Assembly: GCF_030418165.1 (NCBI RefSeq)
Contig: NZ_JAUHTQ010000009.1
Coordinates: 1 to 64,000, forward strand
Reading direction: 5' to 3'
DNA: 64,000 nucleotides
Source of the DNA: Ureibacillus aquaedulcis
Lineage (GTDB): Bacteria > Bacillota > Bacilli > Bacillales_A > Planococcaceae
Both the position numbers and the translations under genes were made by a program. The first letter of the stretch is position 1; every line of letters starts with the position of its first letter. The notes beneath the pieces were generated by a model. That model did no database searches and was not told the DNA's origin. It saw only the letters and a list, made by a program, of their open reading frames with translations. Positions 1 to 8,626 of this stretch are shown piece after piece.

Positions 1-8
1 AGAGGCTA

Positions 9-63
9 GCCGCTGCAGCTAGATATTAAAAGCGTAAGCGGCTCGTTTGCCGCTACAGCTAGA
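9..63. repeat. Two copies of a short intergenic repeat
   Basis: The 15-mer GCCGCTRCAGCTAGA occurs at 9-23 and again at 49-63, separated by AT-rich sequence containing AGCGTAAGCGGC. It is GC-richer than its surroundings and non-coding. It resembles a dispersed intergenic repeat family cut by the window edge; no other copy was noticed in the window. Confidence 0.4.
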
Positions 64-187
64 ACTTGTTTAAGTATATTTAAATAATATATGAAATGCC
101 GGGAATTCTCTACCGTAAATAATTGCAACTAATAAGCCAATGAGCATAATATAAGGACTGTCGAGTTATAACCCATTTAAATATCCT

Positions 188-472
188 TTAATCTATCTGT
201 TTTGGTTTAATAAAAATTCCAATTAAAAGCAAAGTAATGCCGATTAAAAATAGTATTGGGAACATGATTACCATTAGTCCCATTCCAGCAAAGCCATCTC
301 CAACATATATAGCAAAACCAATACTACCTAACCATGTGAAAAAAGGGGCGATGGCAAGCATTGTTGTTATCCCCCAAACAATCAGTTTTCTTTTGGTTGA
401 CTTGCCCAACGAAAAATAAATAGCTGTTCCAAGGGCTAGCACTAAAATGATTATTACTATTCCAAATGCCAT
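188..472 (-). CDS. Small three-helix membrane protein, unknown function
   Basis: A 94-residue protein that is almost entirely hydrophobic, with about three transmembrane segments (residues 3-22, 31-54 and 62-88) and a short basic tail ending KPKQID. An AAGGAG ribosome site precedes the ATG. It lies alone, convergent with nothing visible, next to another small membrane protein on the same strand (598-864). I recognise no family. The coding call rests on the ribosome site and coherent hydrophobic pattern. Confidence 0.6.
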   Translation of the reverse strand: MAFGIVIIILVLALGTAIYFSLGKSTKRKLIVWGITTMLAIAPFFTWLGSIGFAIYVGDGFAGMGLMVIMFPILFLIGITLLLIGIFIKPKQID

Positions 473-597
473 ATCAACAACTCCTTATCTAATTGTGCAG
501 CTTTAGAAAATCAACATCAATTCTATTGGAGTGAAAACCATTAAAGGAAGTTAAAGACTTCCATTCTTTGACCCAGGTAGTCCCATATTAACCTAAA

Positions 598-864
598 TCA
601 CTGATAGAATTCCAGGATAGCTAGTAGAACACAGAAAGCTGCCAACGATATAAAAATAATAAAATTCTTTCGACTCCTTCTCATTTTATATGCATAAGCA
701 AAAAAGAAAACAGCCGCAGCTAGTTTAGCAAAGCATTGAATAGAAGGATGTCCCGAGAAAAAAGAGCTACTAAAAACAATGGAACTTAGTAAAGTTGTAG
801 AGATAAGTATTTTAAACCACAATGGCTCACCCAAAAACTGTTTGAACATTATTTTTATCTGCAT
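598..864 (-). CDS. Small membrane protein, unknown function
   Basis: An 88-residue protein with two or three hydrophobic stretches (about 17-35, 45-59, 66-85) separated by a basic MRRSRKN loop, which suggests an inner-membrane protein with positive-inside topology. AAGGGAG stands upstream of the ATG. It has no recognisable domain. The gap to the kinase gene at 1015 contains that kinase's terminator, so it is probably transcribed separately. Confidence 0.5.
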   Translation of the reverse strand: MQIKIMFKQFLGEPLWFKILISTTLLSSIVFSSSFFSGHPSIQCFAKLAAAVFFFAYAYKMRRSRKNFIIFISLAAFCVLLAILEFYQ

Positions 865-972
865 ATGTATTAGCTCCCTTATCTTATATTTAGTTTAATA
901 TATGATTTGTTTCGCCAAAATTTCCCGCAGTATATAAAAGTCCTACAACATATTAATTTCAAGACTTCAAGG

Positions 973-1007
973 AAAAAGCGTCAACCCCTTCTTATTGGAT
1001 TAACGCT
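973..1007 (-). terminator. Terminator of the TCS1 operon
   Basis: Read on the minus strand, AGCGTTAA and TTGACGCT can pair (one mismatch) and are followed by a run of five T. It lies 8 bases past the kinase stop codon. Confidence 0.6.
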
Positions 1008-1014
1008 ATCTACC

Positions 1015-2418
1015 CTATTCCATTTTTCTTGGTATCTTGACAAGAAAGGTACTTCCTTTTTCTAATTCACTCGACACTTCAATTGTCCCTTTATGTGTTT
1101 CTACAATCCATTTCGCAATGGAAAGCCCCAAGCCATGTCCCCCCATTTGACGGGAGCGTGATTTGTCCGCTCTGTAGAACCTTTCGAAGATATGATTCAA
1201 ATCCTTATCTTTGATTCCTACTCCTGTATCGTTTACCGTAATGTAAACATAACACTCTTCTTGTGAAAGTGAAATCTTTACCGCTCCACCTGCTGGAGTA
1301 TACTTAATTGCATTATCCAAAAGAATATATATTAATTGAGATAATCTTTCGGGATCCGCTACAACCATTAGATTTTCAGGTGCATCGAGACTAGTGGATA
1401 TTGTTTTTTCATCTGCAAGCGGGCGAACAGATTCCAAGACATCCTCAGCCATCTGTCGTAAATTAAACGTGTCCTTTCTAAGTTCAACTGTATTTGAATC
1501 TGAACGTGCCAGTGTTAATAGATCACCTACCAAACTAGTCATTCTTTTGACTTCCTGGCGCATATTTTTTAGTAACTTTTCAGTAAATTGGTCCTTCTCA
1601 TCTCGCAAAGTCATATCCATTGCATCCAGTGAAGATTGCAAAACGGCTAATGGTGTCCGCAATTCATGGGAAGCATCAGCGGCAAATTCTTTTTGTCTCG
1701 TAAACGCCTTCGCAATTGGAACCATGGCTTTTTTGGACATCTTTTGACTCATAAATAACGCAAGCCCTATAAATATCAATCCTAATACAATTAGAATAAT
1801 CAATACCCATTGAAAAAGCTGAGAGGCAAAAGTGAAATCTCTCCCAATATAGAGCTGGCCGATCGTTTGTCCCTTAAATGTAATCGGATGACCAGCAATC
1901 ATTAATGAAATATCCTGGTCACTTTCGGGTCGATGAAATTCTCTCTTATTCCCTTTTTCATCTTGGTTCCCTTCAAGATGGAGGGATTCCAAAAAAACGC
2001 CATTTCCCTTTGTTATTCTCGACTTCAGTAAAGGGGGCAGCACGGCTTGCAACCGGCTATCCTCATCATTTCCCATGATGATTTCACCATCTGAATTCAT
2101 TACATAGTAAAAGACCTGATTGACACCTGAAAACACAATCTCCTGATTTTGTATATCCCGGAAATCCCTCGTTCTATTCTCTAGTAAGTATTGTTCAATA
2201 TATTGTGCTTCTTGATCTGCAAGGGACTCCAATTCTCGTTCGGAGCTTTTTAAAATGGAGTAATACAGAATGCTATATACAATGACAATAAAAAGCATCA
2301 GGAAAAGAATGAGCAGCCCACTATAAATCCGCGTTAATTGTCCTTGTGTACGACTGAACAGATCTTTTCCACTAGGCGTTATGAAACTCTTGAGGAATGG
2401 TAAAAGATTATGCTTCAA
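1015..2418 (-). CDS. Sensor histidine kinase of TCS1
   Basis: A 467-residue OmpR-partner class kinase. Transmembrane helix 1 is at about 31-53, an extracytoplasmic sensor of about 145 residues follows, and helix 2 is at 201-223. The H-box ASHELRTP contains the phospho-acceptor His251; the N-box LLDNAIKY is near 367-373; NDTGVGIK and GGHGLGLS form the ATP lid. The sensor domain has no family I can name. The start overlaps the response-regulator stop by 11 bases, so the pair is translationally coupled. Neighbouring promoters at 4410-4443 and 4655-4688 share a repeat box, so the kinase probably controls the PspA-like operon and the secreted repeat protein; the stimulus is unknown, an envelope stress being the simplest guess. 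Confidence 0.9.
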   Translation of the reverse strand: MKHNLLPFLKSFITPSGKDLFSRTQGQLTRIYSGLLILFLMLFIVIVYSILYYSILKSSERELESLADQEAQYIEQYLLENRTRDFRDIQNQEIVFSGVNQVFYYVMNSDGEIIMGNDEDSRLQAVLPPLLKSRITKGNGVFLESLHLEGNQDEKGNKREFHRPESDQDISLMIAGHPITFKGQTIGQLYIGRDFTFASQLFQWVLIILIVLGLIFIGLALFMSQKMSKKAMVPIAKAFTRQKEFAADASHELRTPLAVLQSSLDAMDMTLRDEKDQFTEKLLKNMRQEVKRMTSLVGDLLTLARSDSNTVELRKDTFNLRQMAEDVLESVRPLADEKTISTSLDAPENLMVVADPERLSQLIYILLDNAIKYTPAGGAVKISLSQEECYVYITVNDTGVGIKDKDLNHIFERFYRADKSRSRQMGGHGLGLSIAKWIVETHKGTIEVSSELEKGSTFLVKIPRKME

Positions 2419-3082
2419 ACTTATACCCCACCCCTCTTATACTTTGAAGTAGCTGCTCTTTCTTAACTTTTTTCAACTTCTTTCGAATTAATTTCACTGT
2501 AGCATCAATTGTTTTGGGGGCAACATCGGAATCATTTCCCCATATACGGTCAAGTATCACCTCACGCGAAATTACCTGCCCTCTATTTTGGACCAATAGA
2601 TCGAGCAGTTGAAATTCTCTTTTACTAAGTTGAATAACTTCATTTCCCAGACGAACGACGTGACTCATTCGATTAAACACCAGATCTCTAACTTGAATCT
2701 CTTCCTCTACTATTGGAGCATAGTTACGACGTGCAAGAGCACGTAATCTTGCCATTAGCTCATCAATTTCAAAGGGTTTGACAAGGTAATCATCCGCACC
2801 AGAATCCAACCCGTCTATTCGGTCTTGAACGCTATCTTTTGCAGTAAGCATTAAAATCGCACCGGAATAACCTTGTTTTCGTAAACGCCCGCAAACCTCC
2901 ACACCCGTTCCATTCGGCATCATCCAATCCAGGATCAAGACATCGTAGTGGGCATTCGTTGCGTAATAAAAAGCATCTTCGCCTTCCATTACCCACTCAA
3001 CATTATACCCGCCCTTTTTCTTAAGCATAAAAACGATAAGCTCTCCAAGCGTAGAGTCATCCTCTGCCAGTAAAATATTCAT
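2408..3082 (-). CDS. OmpR-family response regulator of TCS1
   Basis: A 224-residue protein with an N-terminal receiver (acidic pair near residues 7-9, phospho-acceptor Asp52 in LILDWMMP, LTAKD lysine) and a C-terminal winged helix (about 128-222) ending GVGYKFEA, typical of OmpR/PhoB regulators. It is the first gene of a two-gene operon with the kinase. OmpR-family proteins bind direct repeats spaced one helical turn; such repeats (TTTTCACC, period 11) lie in both promoters of the adjacent intergenic region, which I infer to be its targets. No copy of the box was seen in front of this gene, so autoregulation is not evident. Confidence 0.92.
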   Translation of the reverse strand: MNILLAEDDSTLGELIVFMLKKKGGYNVEWVMEGEDAFYYATNAHYDVLILDWMMPNGTGVEVCGRLRKQGYSGAILMLTAKDSVQDRIDGLDSGADDYLVKPFEIDELMARLRALARRNYAPIVEEEIQVRDLVFNRMSHVVRLGNEVIQLSKREFQLLDLLVQNRGQVISREVILDRIWGNDSDVAPKTIDATVKLIRKKLKKVKKEQLLQSIRGVGYKFEA

Positions 3083-3249
3083 TGTTATGCACCTTTCGCA
3101 TTATGTATTTAATTGACTCTCGAAACATCTATTTTATAGATGCATATTTAATCCTCTTATAGCTAGCTTGTTAATTTATATTAAACAAAAAAATTAAGCG
3201 TTATGTAAATGAATTATTTCGTTCATTATAATGTTCTTCTCTTTAAAGG

Positions 3250-3287
3250 AAAAGAAGTACCTAGCCTATTTGACCGGTACTTCTTTT
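3250..3287 (-). terminator. Terminator after the PspA-like gene
   Basis: AAAAGAAGTACC and GGTACTTCTTTT form a perfect 12-bp stem around a 14-base loop; the T-rich outer arm makes it work in either direction. It follows the pspA-like stop codon at 3299. Confidence 0.75.
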
Positions 3288-3298
3288 CTATCTGACCA

Positions 3299-3979
3299 TT
3301 AACTTAACTTTAGTTGTTTTTCCTTTTCGTTCTTTAGCTTTTCGATTTCTTGGTTGATATCCTCATCATTGACATGATTCTGATAGATGACATCTTGTAC
3401 AAGCATAGGGCTGGTAAAATGTCTGTTGGCTTGCACTTCCGATTCCATTAACAGAATTTGATCTTCTGCTTGTGAAATCCCCTTTAAAATATTGCCCGTT
3501 TGGAAGGAGGCAGTTGTTGATTGGATTTGTTTCATAGATCGCGCCACGTTTGCTCGGGAAGCTAGTAAAAGCTTTCTATTTTGCAATGCCATAAAAGTAT
3601 TCTGCAGTTCCTTCAATTGCTCCTTTAGCATATTTGATTGTTCTTGGATTTCTGCATATTGCAGTTCATACATACCGAGATAGTTTTCATACATTATCTT
3701 TTCTTCAATGGCCATTCTTGCAATTGCCTCTTCCCCGAAATCCAGGGCTAAGTTTGCTTGTCGAGTTCTTTTTGCGATAATTTCTTTTGTTTCATTAATA
3801 AGTTTAGCTTGCTTATTCTCTATAAAAATCTGACGGGAGAGTGCTTTTTGTGCTTTTGCCATTTCCTGTTCCATTTCTCTGGAATATTCATTTAACATGG
3901 CAATTGGATCTTCTACCCCATCTAACAATTCATGTATATTCGCGTTTGTAATCATTTTTACTCTTCTGAAAATCCCCAT
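3299..3979 (-). CDS. PspA/IM30-family membrane-stress protein
   Basis: A 226-residue protein, predicted nearly all alpha-helical coiled coil, opening GIFRRVKMITNANIHELLD and DPIAMLNEYSREME as in PspA/Vipp1 (ESCRT-III superfamily) proteins, which coat and stabilise the cytoplasmic membrane face. The ATG at 3979 is chosen because AAAGGAGA lies 10 bases upstream, whereas an earlier ATG overlaps that site. It begins one base after the stop of the upstream membrane protein, so the two are one operon behind a TCS1-type promoter. This mirrors PspA homologues induced by cell-envelope two-component systems such as LiaRS, but the partner here is different. Confidence 0.85.
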   Translation of the reverse strand: MGIFRRVKMITNANIHELLDGVEDPIAMLNEYSREMEQEMAKAQKALSRQIFIENKQAKLINETKEIIAKRTRQANLALDFGEEAIARMAIEEKIMYENYLGMYELQYAEIQEQSNMLKEQLKELQNTFMALQNRKLLLASRANVARSMKQIQSTTASFQTGNILKGISQAEDQILLMESEVQANRHFTSPMLVQDVIYQNHVNDEDINQEIEKLKNEKEKQLKLS

Positions 3980-3980
3980 T

Positions 3981-4379
3981 TTACACATTCTCCTTTTTAT
4001 TTAATTCTTTTTCCCATTGATCTAAAATATGTTCATTTTGGCTATTCATCGATTTATATGGACTTGCTAAAGTTGTTTGAATAAAATGCTCCATTGAAGG
4101 AGTTTTTGATTTGTTTTTCAGCCATTTCACTAACAAAACAGCGACAGCTATTCCAATAATGAAGAATACAAGTAGACCTAACCATGGAAACCCTGCATGT
4201 TGAGGGCCAAACATTACATGATGTCCACCAAATTCTCTCATTGTCGGCATTCCTCCAGGGCCATGGCCATGCATACCAGCTGCCGAAGCACGATATCCCC
4301 CGAGTATCAGGGAAACTCCCAAAATCAATGAAGTGATGATGCCTCCTCTAAGCACTAATTGACTTAATCTAGTATTCAT
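3981..4379 (-). CDS. His/Gly/Met-rich membrane-anchored protein
   Basis: A 132-residue protein. Residues 11-33 form a signal-like helix ending near ASA; residues 35-62 are a short external segment rich in His, Gly and Met (GMHGHGPGGMP, GGHHVM), and 66-84 is a second hydrophobic helix followed by a cytoplasmic tail of about 45 residues. The His/Met-rich loop could bind metal ions, which is inference only. It is the first gene of the operon with the PspA-like protein and may act as its membrane anchor, in the way that small membrane proteins partner with PspA in other systems. I recognise no named family. Confidence 0.7.
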   Translation of the reverse strand: MNTRLSQLVLRGGIITSLILGVSLILGGYRASAAGMHGHGPGGMPTMREFGGHHVMFGPQHAGFPWLGLLVFFIIGIAVAVLLVKWLKNKSKTPSMEHFIQTTLASPYKSMNSQNEHILDQWEKELNKKENV

Positions 4380-4409
4380 TCGATTTCTCCTTTCTTGTTG
4401 AATGACTAT

Positions 4410-4443
4410 AATTTATTCTTCGTCGGTGAAAACTTGGTGAAAA
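4410..4443 (-). promoter_or_regulatory. TCS1-type promoter with tandem response-regulator box
   Basis: On the minus strand two TTTTCACC repeats (4443-4436 and 4432-4425) are exactly 11 bp apart, followed after 9 bases by TAAATT (4415-4410) as a -10. There is no good -35, as expected where an OmpR-family activator replaces it. It reads into the His-rich protein/PspA operon. The same arrangement occurs at 4655-4688. Confidence 0.65.
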
Positions 4444-4654
4444 ACTAGAATTCATCTATAAAAAATCTTTTTCATGCTAGATTACAACCTATAGAAACTA
4501 GCAACTACTATTTCAAACTTCTATAGTCCCCGAGATTGCGTTAACATCACTGATAATTACCTTTTTTCCTTTTGAAGCAGTTTTCCTCCTGAATCGTTAT
4601 AATAACCTTCGCTTCCAATTAATTACTAATCTACAAAAGTAATATTTTATTTTC

Positions 4655-4688
4655 TTTTCACCATTTTTTCACTATTGGGGAGTAAAGT
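4655..4688 (+). promoter_or_regulatory. TCS1-type promoter of the secreted repeat protein
   Basis: TTTTCACC (4655) and TTTTCACT (4666) are 11 bp apart, followed after 9 bases by the -10 candidate TAAAGT (4683-4688). Spacing and sequence match the divergent promoter at 4410-4443, so both are inferred targets of the same response regulator. Confidence 0.65.
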
Positions 4689-4748
4689 ATGAATTGTTCA
4701 TTAGAACACAATGTTTGATTAGCTATGAAATCAAGGAGGAAAAGTAAA

Positions 4749-5612
4749 ATGAATAAAAACAAATTATTTGGATATGTATTGTCAAGTGCCCTAACGCTAG
4801 GAGTTATCGGAGGTTATAGTACTCAGGCATTTGCAGCAATGGAAAGCACAACCAACTCAAGTGCAGCTGTGGAACAAGCAAGCAATGTGAAAGCTTCTCT
4901 TGATAGTGATACAAAACAAAAAATGCAAGCGATAATGGACGAGCTAAAAACGAATTTAGCGGAACTTGGGGTGGACTTGCCTACTAAAGGAAACAAAGAT
5001 GGTCGTGGCGATTTCTTAGCTAACCTTGATGATGCAACAAAGGAAAAAGCTCAAGCTATTCTAGACCAACAAAAAGCGGGTACTATCACACAGGAAGAGG
5101 CTCAAACTCAGCTTGCTGCACTTGGGGTGGACTTGCCATCTAGAGGAAATAAGGGTGGCCGTGGAGATTTCCTAGCTGATCTTGATGATGCAACTAAAGA
5201 AAAAGCTCAAGCTATTCTAGACGAACAAAAAGCGGGTACTATCACACAGGAAGAGGCTCAAACTCAGCTTGCTTCACTTGGGGTGGACTTGCCATCTAAA
5301 GGAAATAAGGGTGGCCACGGAGATTTCCTAGCTGACCTTGATGATGCAACACAGGAAAAAGCCCAGTCTATTCTTGACCAGCAAAAAGCAGGTACTATCA
5401 CACAGGCAGATGCCCAAACTCAACTTGCCGAACTTGGGGTCGACCTGCCAACTAAAAAAAGCAAAGGTAGTCGCGAAGATTTCCTGGCTGACCTTGACGA
5501 TGCAACAAAAGAAAAAGCAGAAACTCTAATTGATGAAGCTGAAGCAGCATTAGCAGAGTTAGGAATCGAACACCTACCTTTTAAAGCTCTTGGAAGTACG
5601 ACAGAAGAATAA
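4749..5612 (+). CDS. Secreted protein with tandem ~52-residue modules
   Basis: A 287-residue exported protein. The ATG at 4749 is preferred over one at 4725 because AAGGAGGA ends 8 bases before it. The signal peptide (about residues 1-29) ends with TQAFAA. Three near-identical 52-residue units follow, each reading GDFLADLDDATKEKAQ, then QQKAGTITQEEAQTQL, then LGVDLP, flanked by a partial unit at each end; the DNA repeats every 156 bp. The protein is very acidic, Ala/Gln-rich and without cysteine. A single copy of the same unit ends the lipoprotein at 14272-16383. The helix-turn-helix pattern with GTITQEEA recalls DUF2680-like exported proteins, but I do not claim membership. Function unknown; predicted to be controlled by TCS1. 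Confidence 0.85.
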   Translation: MNKNKLFGYVLSSALTLGVIGGYSTQAFAAMESTTNSSAAVEQASNVKASLDSDTKQKMQAIMDELKTNLAELGVDLPTKGNKDGRGDFLANLDDATKEKAQAILDQQKAGTITQEEAQTQLAALGVDLPSRGNKGGRGDFLADLDDATKEKAQAILDEQKAGTITQEEAQTQLASLGVDLPSKGNKGGHGDFLADLDDATQEKAQSILDQQKAGTITQADAQTQLAELGVDLPTKKSKGSREDFLADLDDATKEKAETLIDEAEAALAELGIEHLPFKALGSTTEE

Positions 5613-5629
5613 AAGATCAATTCTTTCAT

Positions 5630-5680
5630 GAAAATAAAAAACACCCCGTAAATGTAGATTCGTCCCTAACATTTACGGGG
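5630..5680. terminator. Long hairpin, probable bidirectional terminator
   Basis: CCCCGTAAATGT (5644-5655) pairs with ACATTTACGGGG (5669-5680). The better T-run is on the minus strand, downstream of the gene ending at 5858, but it also follows the plus-strand secreted protein. Confidence 0.6.
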
Positions 5681-5697
5681 ATTTCATGCATCCTCAA

Positions 5698-5865
5698 TCA
5701 TTTTATTTCCGGTTTGCTCAAAATGTTAGAACTATCCACTGACAGTGGTACATTTAACTTTGTCACCAGCTAAGCAATTAATAGCCCAATCCAAAATACT
5801 GCACCAAAACTTTTAAAAAGCGATTGCTCTTGTAATTTAGCAATTTCACTAAAATCTCTAGTAAA
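5698..5865 (-). pseudogene. Possible remnant of a small membrane-protein gene
   Basis: One continuous minus-strand frame reads as protein-like sequence: an acidic helix (FSEIAKLQEQSLFKSFG), a hydrophobic segment (AVFWIGLLIA), then LVTKLNVPLSVDSSN and a natural stop, but TAG at 5772-5770 interrupts it where a Trp (TGG) would suit. No start codon with a ribosome site is visible because the upstream part overlaps the gene ending at 5858. It may be chance coding-like sequence. Confidence 0.3.
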
Positions 5866-6295
5866 TCGGTAAATATATCTGTACTTCCTCTTCATCGTCC
5901 ATCGGGTGGTAAGTCTCCACAATATATGACTCCAGGTTCCTCTTATGCCCTTGCTCGTTTGCCCATTGCATTAAATTTGAATGAAGGCTGCTAATCGTGG
6001 ATATTTTGCCAGTCGCTGTGACATATTTTTGGTCTATTTCAATAAACTCCATTCCCATAGGGGGACTTATGGAATTCCTTACAAGCAACCCTACAATATA
6101 GTGCCCTATATGGTGAGCTCCCTCCCTTTTCGGTTCAAAAAATGCGATTTCAATATGTAAATGGCTTTCAATTTCACCTGCCCGAGCCAATAACTGTTTT
6201 GCAAGTGCTGGTACTTCCTCACTAAAATGCTCAAAGGCTCCTCTACCTTTAAAGCCTACTGCCTTAAAATTCCTTCTACAAACCTCAAAATTCAC
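5858..6295 (-). CDS. GyrI-like small-molecule-binding domain protein
   Basis: A 145-residue protein of the GyrI-like/AraC effector-binding fold: N-terminal strand NFEVCRRNFKAVGFKG and the typical C-terminal ESYIVETYHPMDDEEEVQIYLPI. Such stand-alone domains bind amphipathic compounds or act as DNA gyrase modulators or hydrolases in different bacteria; which applies here cannot be told. The GTG at 6295 is chosen as start because AGGAGGG stands 5 bases before it; an upstream TTG would place that site inside the gene. It appears monocistronic. Confidence 0.75.
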   Translation of the reverse strand: MNFEVCRRNFKAVGFKGRGAFEHFSEEVPALAKQLLARAGEIESHLHIEIAFFEPKREGAHHIGHYIVGLLVRNSISPPMGMEFIEIDQKYVTATGKISTISSLHSNLMQWANEQGHKRNLESYIVETYHPMDDEEEVQIYLPIY

Positions 6296-6438
6296 AGTAT
6301 CCCTCCTATTCCTCAATATTTAGAGTTTCTCGTCATAATGTAGAAATCCTTTTTTAACGAAAAAGAAGCGACAGCACAATCCATGCAACCGCCTCTCTCA
6401 AATAAAACTTGATTATAGTCGAAAAGATGACTATTATT

Positions 6439-8514
6439 TTATAATTCATTTTTTAGCATTTCCGGAATCTCCTCGAAAGGTATCGGCTTACCGAATAGAT
6501 AGCCTTGGATATAGTGGCATCCCAGTTCCTGCAAATAGCATAATTGGTGTTCCTCTTCAACACCTTCAGCAATGATTCCTTTTTCTAAACTTTCTGCCAT
6601 TGAAATAATCGTGCGTACAATCGTTTCCTGACACATAGAATGTATATTTTGTATAAAAGATTGATCAATTTTAAGCGTATTAATAGGAAGTACTCCCAAA
6701 TAACTAAGAGAAGAATAGCCTGTCCCGAAATCATCCAAAAACACCCCAACTCCGATTATCTGCAATTGATTTAGCTTCTCTATTACATTCTCTACATCTG
6801 TCATCATGATGCTTTCCGTTAACTCTATTTTGAGGTATCTCGGATTAAAATTCGTTTCCTCCAGAATCTTGATAAGCTTCTCCACAAATTGTTTATTATC
6901 AAATTGTTTTGTTGATACATTGACAGAGAGATATGGGGAGAACTCACTATTCCTATATAATTCGTTGAACTTTAGGCATGCTGTCCGGATAACCCACTCC
7001 CCAAGTGGAACGATAAGACCGGATTCCTCTGCAATGGGTATAAATTCTCCTGGGGAGATACTTCCCAATACCGGATCATTCCAGCGTAAAAGAGCTTCGA
7101 AACCAACTATCTTTTTAGTCCGCGCATCCACAATCGGTTGGTAGTTTAGAGTTAACGAGTTATTGTTATTTATTGCCTGCCGTAAAGTTTGGAGTATTTC
7201 GAGTTTTCTGAATACCCCATCGGAAAATTCCTTTTGATATAATTTGTAATTGTTTTTACCATCTCTTTTCGCTGCATTCAAAGCCTGGTCGGCGAATGTG
7301 ATTAACTTCTCGGCATCGCTAGTATGATCCGGGAAAATACATATTCCAATACTGGCTGTAAGTACATAACTTCTATCGCCTAAAAAGATCGGTTGAACAA
7401 TATCATCAATTAGACTTTGTGCTTTTTCTTCAATATGTAGCAGCTCATCTATATCCTGTAGGAGAATGATAAATTCATCCCCGCCAACTCTTGAAACAAT
7501 TCCTTCTTCCCCAACAATCGTTTTCAACCGTTCTGCTATTACTTTTAGAACCTTGTCCCCGATTATATGTCCGAGCGTATCATTAATCCATTTAAATTGA
7601 TCTAAATCAAAGTAAAGAACTGCCATTTTCGTGTTTGTTATTTGAGCATTCAAAATGGATTCATTTAAAAGCTGTTCAAATCTTCTGCGGTTCGGTAATT
7701 GTGTTAATTCATCATTGAATGCCATAAATTCCAGCTGCTCTTCAGCAAGACGTCGTTGCTGAATATCTGCGACGACCCCATTCAACCTGATAATATCCCC
7801 CACTTCGTTAAAAATGGGTGTTGTATAATTTGAGACCCATTTTACCTTTTGATTAGCGTCAATAATGCGGTATTCCAGGTTAAGCGTCTGCCCTTGTTCT
7901 AATTTAGCCTGCATCGCTTTAACATAACCCAGATCATCCGGATGAATCACTTCCATCCAAAGATTAGGGTTCTTTCTAAACTCTTCTTGAGGGTATCCGT
8001 ATATTTTCTTGCAAGCGTAAGAAATTTGGAAAACTACCTCATGCTCAAAATTACTTGACCAGACACAGACATCGATGTTATTGAAAACACTTTCCAATTC
8101 AATTTTGGTTCTCTCTAACTCTCTTTGCATCTGATTCTTTTGCGTCATATCTTTTACGATCCCAGCTATACCAACTATATTATTCTCCACAATAATAGGT
8201 ACCGAGGTTCCATACAATTCGATTATTTTGCCTGTTTTATGTTTAATCGAAACATCGAAGCTTGTTGTTATCCCATTGGTTAGTACATCTTTGAATATTT
8301 CTAAAGTAATTTCTTTATGTTCATCGGCCACGATTTCCGTAAAAGAAAACTCGGAGAACTCCTCGCTTGTGTATCCAGCCAAGTCCATTGCCATTTTATT
8401 TATGATGATAAATTTCCCGTTTTTATCCAGGGCGTAGCATGGATCGGGATTCGATTCAAAAAGGGATTTGTATATTGCAAATAAAGTATTTGAATCATCG
8501 TTGATGGGATGCAT
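6439..8514 (-). CDS. PAS-PAS-GGDEF-EAL cyclic-di-GMP protein
   Basis: A 691-residue cytoplasmic signalling protein: PAS at about 10-125, a second PAS/PAC at 135-260, a diguanylate cyclase domain from about 265 with intact GGDEF in SRVGGDEFIILLQ, and an EAL phosphodiesterase domain from about 440 with GFEALLRW, the NVS and ELTES motifs, DDFGTGYSSL and IAEGVE. Both active sites look complete, so it may make and degrade c-di-GMP, with PAS ligands setting the balance. No membrane segment is present. The ATG at 8514 follows GAGGAG; a TTG 18 bases upstream was rejected. It stands alone. Confidence 0.92.
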   Translation of the reverse strand: MHPINDDSNTLFAIYKSLFESNPDPCYALDKNGKFIIINKMAMDLAGYTSEEFSEFSFTEIVADEHKEITLEIFKDVLTNGITTSFDVSIKHKTGKIIELYGTSVPIIVENNIVGIAGIVKDMTQKNQMQRELERTKIELESVFNNIDVCVWSSNFEHEVVFQISYACKKIYGYPQEEFRKNPNLWMEVIHPDDLGYVKAMQAKLEQGQTLNLEYRIIDANQKVKWVSNYTTPIFNEVGDIIRLNGVVADIQQRRLAEEQLEFMAFNDELTQLPNRRRFEQLLNESILNAQITNTKMAVLYFDLDQFKWINDTLGHIIGDKVLKVIAERLKTIVGEEGIVSRVGGDEFIILLQDIDELLHIEEKAQSLIDDIVQPIFLGDRSYVLTASIGICIFPDHTSDAEKLITFADQALNAAKRDGKNNYKLYQKEFSDGVFRKLEILQTLRQAINNNNSLTLNYQPIVDARTKKIVGFEALLRWNDPVLGSISPGEFIPIAEESGLIVPLGEWVIRTACLKFNELYRNSEFSPYLSVNVSTKQFDNKQFVEKLIKILEETNFNPRYLKIELTESIMMTDVENVIEKLNQLQIIGVGVFLDDFGTGYSSLSYLGVLPINTLKIDQSFIQNIHSMCQETIVRTIISMAESLEKGIIAEGVEEEHQLCYLQELGCHYIQGYLFGKPIPFEEIPEMLKNEL

Positions 8515-8626
8515 ATGTACTCCTCGCTTCAAGAATTATAGTATTAAAAGAATATATCAGTTCTTATGAATATTCAATTTCTTTTTATAATTTTCTACCC
8601 TCTTAAAGCTTGATGGAATCATGAGT

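Noticed and set aside
4980-5480. RGD cell-attachment motifs in the secreted repeat protein
   Set aside because: GRGD is present in two units but reads GHGD and SRED in others, so the tripeptide is not conserved and looks incidental.
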